Shown: positions 1 to 5,900 of the stretch, in pieces
How the letters are laid out: the number at the start of each line of letters is the position of its first letter
How positions within the stretch are numbered: the stretch's first letter is position 1
Assembly: GCA_937128785.1 (NCBI GenBank)
Contig: CAKZMS010000060.1
Span: 1-6,516, forward strand
DNA length: 6,516 nucleotides
Direction of reading: 5' to 3'
DNA from: an uncultured Opitutaceae bacterium
GTDB lineage: Bacteria; Verrucomicrobiota; Verrucomicrobiia; Opitutales; Opitutaceae
Notes under the pieces: model-generated
Told to the model about the DNA's origin: nothing
The model's database searches: none
Seen by the model: the letters and a program-made list of their open reading frames with translations, nothing else
Position numbers and translations under genes: made by a program

Positions 1-359
1 TCGCCGTGCCCGACACGGAGGAAGCGCTCAAACTGTGGCGCGATCAACTCGGCTTCCCCCTGCTCTACAGCGAAGATGTCAACGACGGCACCGTACGACT
101 CACCCATCTCGATCTGGGCAATACCCACCTGCAACTGGTGGAGCCGCTGACTCCCGATCACCCCCTGCAGGACTGGCTGAAAAAGAACGGTCCCGGGCTG
201 CATCACTTCTGCCTCAACGTCGACGATGTGGCGGCCGCGAGCAAAGCCTCCCCCCTGCCGGTTGCGCCCAGTCTTCACCAAGGCACCAAGGGAAAACGGG
301 CGCTGTTTCTGGACCGCGGCGCGACCGACGGAATTCAAGTGGAACTAACAGGTAACTGA
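1..359 (+). CDS. VOC-fold protein, methylmalonyl-CoA epimerase-like (5' end outside window)
   Basis: This is the C-terminal part of a vicinal-oxygen-chelate (glyoxalase-fold) protein. The reading frame is open from base 3. Its first residues, AVPDTEEALKLWRDQLGF, match the point just after the 'HIGIAV' start of methylmalonyl-CoA epimerases, so only about 5-10 residues are missing. The GTG at base 6 is therefore internal, not the start. Further family signatures are LQLVEP (Gln codon 132-134), GLHH (His codons 201-206) and the terminal IQVEL (Glu codon 342-344). These fit the Gln, His and Glu metal ligands of the epimerase family; the first His would lie outside the window. Family members interconvert (R)- and (S)-methylmalonyl-CoA in the cytoplasm. 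However, the VOC fold is versatile, and linkage to a sugar-acid kinase suggests it could act on another substrate. The stop overlaps the next start (TGATG). The fold is well supported; the epimerase activity is only a likely guess. Confidence 0.85.
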   Translation, partial: AVPDTEEALKLWRDQLGFPLLYSEDVNDGTVRLTHLDLGNTHLQLVEPLTPDHPLQDWLKKNGPGLHHFCLNVDDVAAASKASPLPVAPSLHQGTKGKRALFLDRGATDGIQVELTGN

Positions 360-1768
360 TGGCCGGCAGACTGGACAAAACCGCGACGCTTCTCTCGCTC
401 CCAGCTCCCTGGGCACCCGACCTGTTGCCCCAAATCAGCGGGGGGCTGTCCCGAAACTGCCGCAAGCTGTGGATCCTCGATGATGATCCCACCGGCACCC
501 AAACCATTGCGGGCCTGCCGGTGATCACCACCTGGGACCTGCCGACGCTGCAGACCGAATTCGACGACGCGTCGCCCGCCTGCTTCATTCTGACGAACTC
601 GCGGGGATTGACCGTCGAGCAGTCACGCCACCTCCACCGGGAACTCATGCGCAACCTGCGGGAGGCTGCCGGGCAACGATCTTATGGGGTGATCAGCCGC
701 AGTGACTCCACGTTGCGCGGTCACTATCCGACCGAAACCGATATCGTGGCAGAAGGCATGGATCGGGAAACGATCACGCTCATCGCCCCTTTCTTTGCGG
801 CCGGGGGTCGCTATACGCTGAATGACACCCACTACGTGGCCGAGGGCAACGAACTGATCCCGGCCGCGGAAACGCCGTTCGCGCAGGATACCGTATTTGG
901 CTACCACACCTCTCATCTGCCCACGTGGGTGGAGGAAAAAACCCATGGGGCAATCCGCGCCGAGGACGTCGTTTGCATTCCGCTGGACTTAATTCGCCGC
1001 GAGGGGCCGGTCGGCGTGTCCACCCTGCTACGGAGGTGTGCTTCGGGCACCGTGGTCGTGGCGAATGCGGTCAACCAAAGCGATATCGAGGTCGTGGCAG
1101 CCGCCGTGATGGACTTTGAATCGACCGGACGGCGCGTGATCGCCCGCACCGGCGCTTCCTACGTCTGTGCGCGGGTCGGCCAACGTCCGCCGCCTTTGCT
1201 CGAGGGGGGACAGCTGGCCAATCCGCATGGCCGCGGCGGACTCACGTTGGGCGGGTCACATGTTCCGAAAACGACCGCCCAACTCACCGAGCTCATGCGC
1301 CGACACGATGTCACGGCCATCGAAGTGGATGTCTCCACGCTCATCGATGAGTCGCGCCGGGCGGACGAAATCGCGCGGGTTGTCACCGGCATGAATGCCG
1401 CCTTGGCCGCGGATCGGGATGTTGTGGTGCATACCAGCCGCCCACTCATCCGCGCGGACGGGGATGACTCCAACCTTTCCATCAGCACGGAAGTCTCGAA
1501 TGCGCTGAGCGCGGTCGTCCAGTCCATCACCGCACCGCCTCGCTACTTGATCGCCAAGGGAGGGATCACCTCGAGCGATACCGCCACGCAAGGACTCGGC
1601 GTGCAGCGCGCGATGGTGAAAGGCCAGATTCTTCCCGGCGTGCCGGTTTGGGAACTGGGCGCTGAAACCAAATTTCCCGGCCTCAACTACGTCGTGTTCC
1701 CCGGCAACGTGGGAGACGACCAAGCGGTGGCCGATGCCGTCTCAAAATTTAAATCTGCCTCATTATGA
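359..1768 (+). CDS. Four-carbon acid sugar kinase family protein (DUF1537)
   Basis: This 469-residue cytoplasmic kinase-type protein has a length typical of the family. The N-terminal substrate-binding domain carries DDDPTGTQ (residues 41-48) and SRSDSTLRGH (113-122). The C-terminal nucleotide-binding domain carries KGGITSSD (400-407), a GQILPGVPVW stretch and GNVGDD (449-454), all hallmarks of DUF1537 proteins. Known members use ATP to phosphorylate erythronate, threonate, 3-oxo-tetronates or 3-oxo-isoapionate; the exact substrate cannot be read here. The ATG at 359 overlaps the upstream stop (TGATG), and a weak AGGT lies at 350-353. The 3' end overlaps the following secreted glycosidase gene by four bases (ATGA). 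Expression is thus probably coupled to both neighbours, which points to catabolism of a sugar acid linked to the glycan attacked by that enzyme. The usual partners (aldolase, dehydrogenase or PdxA-like) are not in the window. No broken motif was seen. Confidence 0.92.
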   Translation: MAGRLDKTATLLSLPAPWAPDLLPQISGGLSRNCRKLWILDDDPTGTQTIAGLPVITTWDLPTLQTEFDDASPACFILTNSRGLTVEQSRHLHRELMRNLREAAGQRSYGVISRSDSTLRGHYPTETDIVAEGMDRETITLIAPFFAAGGRYTLNDTHYVAEGNELIPAAETPFAQDTVFGYHTSHLPTWVEEKTHGAIRAEDVVCIPLDLIRREGPVGVSTLLRRCASGTVVVANAVNQSDIEVVAAAVMDFESTGRRVIARTGASYVCARVGQRPPPLLEGGQLANPHGRGGLTLGGSHVPKTTAQLTELMRRHDVTAIEVDVSTLIDESRRADEIARVVTGMNAALAADRDVVVHTSRPLIRADGDDSNLSISTEVSNALSAVVQSITAPPRYLIAKGGITSSDTATQGLGVQRAMVKGQILPGVPVWELGAETKFPGLNYVVFPGNVGDDQAVADAVSKFKSASL

Positions 1769-4700
1769 AATCACCCCCCTGGAAATCACTCCTCACCGCC
1801 GCGGCGGTTACGTTCACCTCACTCCCGCTTCTCGGCGCCTTGAGCGACCCGATTGCCTCCACCGATTTGGTATTCGCCGAAGTCGACGGCATCGTCGCCG
1901 CCGAAGCCGAGCATTTCATCAGTCAGACTCAGACCGACGTGCGGGCGTTCTATATCACTTCCACGCAGGATGCCGTGGGCCTCACGCCCGATCCCGACGC
2001 CAACCACGCCATGGGGGCCAGCGGCGGAGCTTACATTGAAGTATTGCCCGACAATCGTATCACTCACGGCGAACCCCTGATCGGCGGAGTAAACTTCTCC
2101 AATGAACCCGGCAAACTCGCCATCCTTACCTACAACGTGGAGTTCAGCCAACCCGGGCGCTATTACTTCTGGGCCCGCCACTACTCCACCGGTTCCGAAG
2201 ACAACGGCTTTCACGTTGGTCTCAACGGCGAGTGGCCGGAAAGTGGCCAACGCTGGCAAACGGTGAAGAAACGCGCCTGGCAGTGGGAGTGTCGCCAACG
2301 CACCAAGGAGGTTCACGTCGGGGTGCCCATGCAGTTGTTTCTGGATATCCCCAGCGCGGGCCAGCACACCATCCACATTAGCATGCGCGAGGATGGGATC
2401 GAGTTGGACAAGTGGGTCATGGCCAAGGACGTCAACTTCGAGCCGACGGGCATGGGACCGGAGGTTGCCATCGCCAACGGGACTCCCCCGCCGCCCTTCC
2501 CTCCGGCGGCGATGCAGCCGGAGGCCAACGCCAGCTTCCCGCCCTATCCCGACCACTGGTCGGAACGGCCTCAAATTGAGACTATGGACTACCGTTTACT
2601 GCCCGCCGGTTTTGGTTTCGGCAGCAGCACGCGCGCCGCCTGGATCGAGGAGAACCTCAAGGCTGATGCCATTCGCGAAGCCCTCGGCACGGTCGTTGAC
2701 GCCCGGGACCTCTTCTACGAAGGCACCGACTTCTATCTCGATCGCGGCAAATGGGCCGCCATCAATCCCGAGAAGCACAAAACCGCATCGCTCAAGACGG
2801 TCGTCCCGGTGGGCAACACCACCTATGATGTCGCGCTTTATGCCGTCGGCGAAAACGACGGACGCTCCAAATACGAGGTCCTGATCGGAGGACGCTCGCT
2901 GGGCATCTACGAGGTGCCCGACAGCTCCCAGATGTTTGAGGATGGTCCGGCGTTCGTGAAGGTTTGGCCGGATGTCACCATCAACGAAGGCGAATCCCTG
3001 GAGGTGCGGGCCGAGGTCGGAACCGATGGCCAGGAATTCGCCCGCGCGCGCTGGTCGAAACTGGTCTTTACGCCCAAGGGAGAAGATCCCGGCAAAGAGG
3101 CTGCAATGACCACTCCCATGTCGACGGCACCCGTGATCGAATCAGCGCTCTTCGGTGAACGGGGCACCGACGGAGATGCCTCGGTGACCGTGCACGGTGA
3201 CCTCAAACCCTGGCACAAAGTCACCCTCGATGTGATGGGGCCCTTCGCTCACGAACTCGACCTGCGGCCGAACCCGTTTACCGACTACGAGATGACGGTT
3301 ACCTTCACCCATGATTCGGGGGAGCCGTCCTATGACGTTCCCGGCTACTTCGCCGCCGATGGCGACGCCGGGGAATCCGGCGCTCAATCGGGCACGACCT
3401 GGCGAGCCCATCTCAGTCCGGACAAACCCGGCCAATGGAACTACGCTGTTTCCTTCCATCGCGGTCCCAATGCCGCCACCTACAACGGCGGCACCCCACT
3501 CGCGCCGTATGACGGTCTGACCGGATCGTTTACCGTCGGAGCCGTCGACCGCAATGCTCCCGGCTTCTACGGCAAAGGTCGTCTGACCTACACCGGTGAG
3601 CGCTACCTGCGATTCGCGGGTGATGGCACCCAGTTTATCAAAGCCGGTGCGGATGCGCCCGAGACCTATCTTGCCTACAAGGAGTTCGACAACATGCAGG
3701 CGCGCAAAGGCAATGTGCCCCTCAAGGATTGGGCCCCTCATCTCCAGGACTGGAACGAAGGCGACCCGACCTGGCATGATGGCAAGGGCAAGGGCATCAT
3801 CGGTTCGCTCAACTACCTCGCCGAAAAAGGCCTGAACAGCTTCTCCTTCCTGACTTACAACGCCGGTGGAGACGGCGACAACATCTGGCCGTTCGTCGAT
3901 CGCGACGACAAATTCCACTACGATGTTTCCAAGTTGGATCAGTGGGAGATCGTGTTTTCTCACGCTCAGAAACTGGGGCTCTATCTTCACTTCAAACTGC
4001 AGGAGAACGAGCTCGATGACCACCGTCAGGGCGCTCGCCGAAATCCGAAAATCATCCCTGAAGCGATGGATGCCGGCGAGAATGGACCGGAGCGTCGCCT
4101 CTACTTCCGCGAAATCATCGCCCGCTTCGGTCATCATCTCGCCCTGAACTGGAACTTCGGTGAAGAGAATACCCAGTCTTACCGCGAGCAAACCGACATG
4201 TTTAACTATGTCGAACAGGTGGACCCCTACAATCACCACCGCGTGATCCACACCTTCCCGCAGCAACAGACTCCGATCTACACCTCCTTGCTAGGTGACA
4301 AATCCAACCTGACCGGCATCTCCGCCCAGAACTACTGGAAACAAACCCACCAGTGGACCAATCAATGGATCGAAGCCAGCGCAGCCGCCGGCCGCCAATG
4401 GGTCGTCGCCAACGACGAGGTCAACCCGGCCAGCTACGGGGTGCCCGCCGATCCCGGTTACGAGGGCCAGGACGGTTGGGCCGGCAATGATGACCAGGAA
4501 AAATACAACCTGCACCACATCCGCAAATACACCCTCTGGGGCAACCTCATGGCCGGCGGTGCCGGCGTGGAATACTACTTCGGCTACAAGGCGCCGCAAA
4601 ACGATCTCGTTTGCGAGGACCTCCGCAGCCGGGACAAGAGCTGGGACTTCTGCCGCCATGCCTTGAAGTTCTTCTGGGGCCTGAACATGGACCTCAATCT

Positions 4701-4983
4701 ACTCGAATCCGCCAACGAACTGGTCGGCGGCAAGGCCGGCGAAAACGGCAACTGGTGTCTGGCGGCGGAAAACGACATCTATGTCGTCTACCTGCCGGAA
4801 GGCGGCGACGTGGACATTGACCTGTCCGAGGCGACCGGTGACTACAACATCGCCTGGTATAACCCCCGCACCGGCGAACCCCGACTCAGCGATACCATCG
4901 TCTCGGGCGGCGGCATCGTTTCGCTCAAGTCCACCGATGAGTCCCACGAAGACTGGGCCATCGTCCTACGTCGCAAGCGATGA
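1765..4983 (+). CDS. Secreted multi-module glycoside hydrolase-like protein (DUF5060 + apiosidase-like TIM barrel + collagen-binding-2-type domain)
   Basis: This 1072-residue protein starts with a Sec-type signal peptide; cleavage is likely after Ala25 (LLGA). Residues ~35-228 form a CBM35/GH115-C-terminal-like beta-sandwich, beginning VAAEAEHF and ending near EDGIELDKWVM. A Pro-rich linker (~238-270) follows. A second beta-sandwich (~275-440) contains TYDVALYAVGENDG. Residues ~480-592 are a DUF5060 domain (LRPNPFTDYEMTVTF, PDKPGQWNYAVSF). Residues ~600-985 are a TIM barrel of the DUF4038/apiosidase-like kind, with FIKAGAD, a strand ending QENE (746-749), NWNFGEEN (795-802) and WVVANDEVN (879-887). 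By analogy with clan GH-A, Glu800 or Glu801 is the candidate acid/base and Glu885 the candidate nucleophile. The C-terminus (~995-1072) has YVVYLPEGG and YNPRTGE, as in PF12904. It probably cleaves a plant glycan in the periplasm or outside the cell; the substrate is unknown. The start at 1765 overlaps the kinase stop and has no Shine-Dalgarno sequence. Domain calls are from memory of the families, and the N-terminal modules are the least certain. Confidence 0.9.
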   Translation: MKSPPWKSLLTAAAVTFTSLPLLGALSDPIASTDLVFAEVDGIVAAEAEHFISQTQTDVRAFYITSTQDAVGLTPDPDANHAMGASGGAYIEVLPDNRITHGEPLIGGVNFSNEPGKLAILTYNVEFSQPGRYYFWARHYSTGSEDNGFHVGLNGEWPESGQRWQTVKKRAWQWECRQRTKEVHVGVPMQLFLDIPSAGQHTIHISMREDGIELDKWVMAKDVNFEPTGMGPEVAIANGTPPPPFPPAAMQPEANASFPPYPDHWSERPQIETMDYRLLPAGFGFGSSTRAAWIEENLKADAIREALGTVVDARDLFYEGTDFYLDRGKWAAINPEKHKTASLKTVVPVGNTTYDVALYAVGENDGRSKYEVLIGGRSLGIYEVPDSSQMFEDGPAFVKVWPDVTINEGESLEVRAEVGTDGQEFARARWSKLVFTPKGEDPGKEAAMTTPMSTAPVIESALFGERGTDGDASVTVHGDLKPWHKVTLDVMGPFAHELDLRPNPFTDYEMTVTFTHDSGEPSYDVPGYFAADGDAGESGAQSGTTWRAHLSPDKPGQWNYAVSFHRGPNAATYNGGTPLAPYDGLTGSFTVGAVDRNAPGFYGKGRLTYTGERYLRFAGDGTQFIKAGADAPETYLAYKEFDNMQARKGNVPLKDWAPHLQDWNEGDPTWHDGKGKGIIGSLNYLAEKGLNSFSFLTYNAGGDGDNIWPFVDRDDKFHYDVSKLDQWEIVFSHAQKLGLYLHFKLQENELDDHRQGARRNPKIIPEAMDAGENGPERRLYFREIIARFGHHLALNWNFGEENTQSYREQTDMFNYVEQVDPYNHHRVIHTFPQQQTPIYTSLLGDKSNLTGISAQNYWKQTHQWTNQWIEASAAAGRQWVVANDEVNPASYGVPADPGYEGQDGWAGNDDQEKYNLHHIRKYTLWGNLMAGGAGVEYYFGYKAPQNDLVCEDLRSRDKSWDFCRHALKFFWGLNMDLNLLESANELVGGKAGENGNWCLAAENDIYVVYLPEGGDVDIDLSEATGDYNIAWYNPRTGEPRLSDTIVSGGGIVSLKSTDESHEDWAIVLRRKR

Positions 4984-5007
4984 CTCACGAGTAGCCGCTT
5001 CAACCCC

Positions 5008-5037
5008 AAAGCCCATCCGATCTGGATGGGCTTTTTT
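5008..5037 (+). terminator. Rho-independent terminator after the glycosidase gene
   Basis: A perfect 8-bp stem, GCCCATCC (5011-5018) and GGATGGGC (5024-5031), encloses a 5-base loop GATCT. Six T follow at 5032-5037, and AAA precedes the stem and can pair with the first T residues. It starts 24 bases after the glycosidase stop and closes the VOC-kinase-glycosidase unit. On the - strand the hairpin is followed by only TTT, so it would be a weaker terminator for the convergent gene. Confidence 0.92.
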
Positions 5038-5052
5038 ATGGAACGAGTATCT

Positions 5053-5086
5053 AAAAACTCGCCCACATTAGAATCATTCGAGGGCG
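5053..5086 (-). terminator. Possible weak terminator for the convergent ConA-like gene
   Basis: Read on the - strand, just past the TAG stop at 5094-5096, CGCCC (5086-5082) can pair with GGGCG (5064-5060) over a 17-base loop. The loop itself holds the small inverted repeat GAAT-G-ATTC. After a two-base gap comes TTTTT (5057-5053). The stem is short and the loop long, so this is a modest candidate. The stronger hairpin at 5008-5037 may act as backup. Confidence 0.4.
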
Positions 5087-5093
5087 GATTGGC

Positions 5094-5762
5094 CTACTTG
5101 GCACGAGCCGTTCCGGAAATCCGCACATCGTCAAAAAGGGCACGATCATCAAAACAGCCAAATCCCACGGATCCGACCGGAAACATCGTATCCTCCGCGG
5201 TCATCACCGGAGTTTCCATGTCATCCACGTAGACGCGGATGGACCCGTTGGACGCGTGAATGACTCGAATATCATGCCAGGTATCCGTCAGCGGAGCGAG
5301 CGGCGCGTCTTGTAGATCTATGGTCTCACGCTCGGTGCCATTCACCTTCATGATGATGGTGTGAAACCGATCATCTGAGTTGGACGAGAGGTGGGTATAG
5401 TAAAAATGGGTTTCATCGACGTAGCCAAATATCACGACCACGTCTCGATTCACCACCGACTCCGGTTCCAGGGTGCGCGCCCGCAGATCGATCGTAGTGT
5501 CGGTCCAGTCAATCGAGGGCATTAACAAATATCCCGTCGGCCGGCGCACACCTCCGGGCTGGGTACCGGCAGCGGTGAGGGCGGCAACATCGTTTCCCGA
5601 TTGGTTTTGAATCTCCCACGTGCCGGTGGCTGATTGTTCCCACAGTCCTAATCCATCGGAGAAGTCGCTGCTGACTTGGGACGCATGCGCCAACGAGAGC
5701 CCGCAACCAACCCAGAGAACGGTGCGACACCCGGCATAAATTGATTTGAACAGGCTCTTCAT
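5094..5762 (-). CDS. Secreted concanavalin A/LamG-like beta-sandwich protein of unknown function
   Basis: This is a 222-residue protein if it starts at the ATG at 5762 (MKSLFKS). That start gives a compact signal peptide, with a basic n-region, a hydrophobic core around VLWVGCGLSLAHA, and likely cleavage after Ala27. An in-frame ATG at 5786 would add eight residues (MALIGWSA) and fits a signal peptide less well; neither start has a strong Shine-Dalgarno, though GGGTGG lies a few bases before 5762. The mature part looks like one jelly-roll domain: FSDGLGLWEQ near the start, then FGYVDETHFYYTHLSS, a TWHDIRVIHASNGSIRVYVDD segment, and GSVGFGCFDDRALFDDVRISG at the end. These resemble LamG, DUF1080 (3-keto-disaccharide hydrolase) and GH16-type sandwiches, but I see no GH16 ExDxxE-type catalytic motif. 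It is convergent with the glycosidase gene and divergent from the xylanase gene. Export and fold are likely; a glycan-binding role is inference. Confidence 0.85.
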   Translation of the reverse strand: MKSLFKSIYAGCRTVLWVGCGLSLAHASQVSSDFSDGLGLWEQSATGTWEIQNQSGNDVAALTAAGTQPGGVRRPTGYLLMPSIDWTDTTIDLRARTLEPESVVNRDVVVIFGYVDETHFYYTHLSSNSDDRFHTIIMKVNGTERETIDLQDAPLAPLTDTWHDIRVIHASNGSIRVYVDDMETPVMTAEDTMFPVGSVGFGCFDDRALFDDVRISGTARAK

Positions 5763-5791
5763 CGCGGACCACCCGATCAAAGCCATGGGTT

Positions 5792-5809
5792 GGGATCAAG
5801 TTTGATGCC
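5792..5809. promoter_or_regulatory. Candidate operator palindrome in the divergent intergenic region
   Basis: ATCAA (5795-5799) and TTGAT (5802-5806) form a perfect inverted repeat around GT. After one mismatched pair, GG (5792-5793) pairs with CC (5808-5809). A direct copy of the half-site, GATCAA, also lies at 5775-5780, 19 bp upstream of the GATCAA at 5794-5799. The site sits 30 bp before the ConA-like start and about 90 bp before the xylanase start, which is plausible for a regulator of one or both. No regulator family is recognised. Confidence 0.3.
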
Positions 5810-5834
5810 CTCAAGCTCGCTCCAGTCTATGCTT

Positions 5835-5855
5835 AGAGCGGCTCTTTCCCGGAAA
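5835..5855. repeat. Two back-to-back short inverted repeats upstream of the xylanase gene
   Basis: AGAGC-G-GCTCT (5835-5845) and TTTCC-C-GGAAA (5845-5855) are both perfect 5-bp-arm palindromes around one central base. They share T5845. Their centres are 10 bp apart, about one helical turn, and lie some 50-60 bp before the xylanase start. They could be protein-binding sites or chance. Five-bp arms are too short for a stable RNA terminator, and the A-run that follows on the + strand is not a T-run. Confidence 0.3.
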
Positions 5856-5900
5856 AAATGTCCACTCTGGGTAGGATAGTAATCACACCCGTTTCCGCTT

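Larger units (their letters stand above)
5763..5900. promoter_or_regulatory. Divergent promoter region between ConA-like gene and xylanase gene
   Basis: These 138 bases separate two divergent starts, so they must hold the promoters for both secreted proteins. An in-frame TAA at 5880-5882 stops the xylanase frame upstream and rules out an earlier start. Weak -10-like hexamers are visible (TATGCT at 5828-5833, TAGGAT at 5872-5877), but neither has a convincing -35 at 16-18 bp, so I do not assign a promoter. No Shine-Dalgarno lies within 15 bases of the xylanase ATG. Confidence 0.5.

Noticed and set aside
6..8. GTG as the start of the first gene
   Set aside because: The protein aligns with the interior of the methylmalonyl-CoA epimerase N-terminus (the AVPDTEEAL stretch). 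The preceding Ala codon continues the motif, so the true start is upstream of the window.
1819..2574. Antisense open frame of 251 codons over the glycosidase N-terminus
   Set aside because: Same reason: it is the shadow of a well-supported coding frame, has Arg/Gly-rich low-information sequence, and has no recognisable domain.
3142..4266. Long antisense open frame of 374 codons inside the glycosidase gene
   Set aside because: It lies wholly opposite a gene with clear domains and shows no family motif. Long antisense frames are expected from codon bias in GC-rich DNA.
5684..5730. Lipoprotein signal in the ConA-like protein (Cys12 or Cys20)
   Set aside because: Residues before the Cys (I-Y-A-G-C and L-W-V-G-C) lack the usual Leu/Val/Ile at -3, and a good AHA signal peptidase I site follows.
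5763..5786. Upstream ATG (5786) as the start of the ConA-like gene
   Set aside because: It would put MALIGWSA before a normal Lys-bearing signal-peptide start and has no Shine-Dalgarno. The ATG at 5762 gives the better signal peptide, though the longer form is not excluded.
5872..5877. TAGGAT as a -10 element for the xylanase gene
   Set aside because: Only four of six consensus matches and no credible -35 at the right distance; promoter consensus in this lineage is also uncertain.
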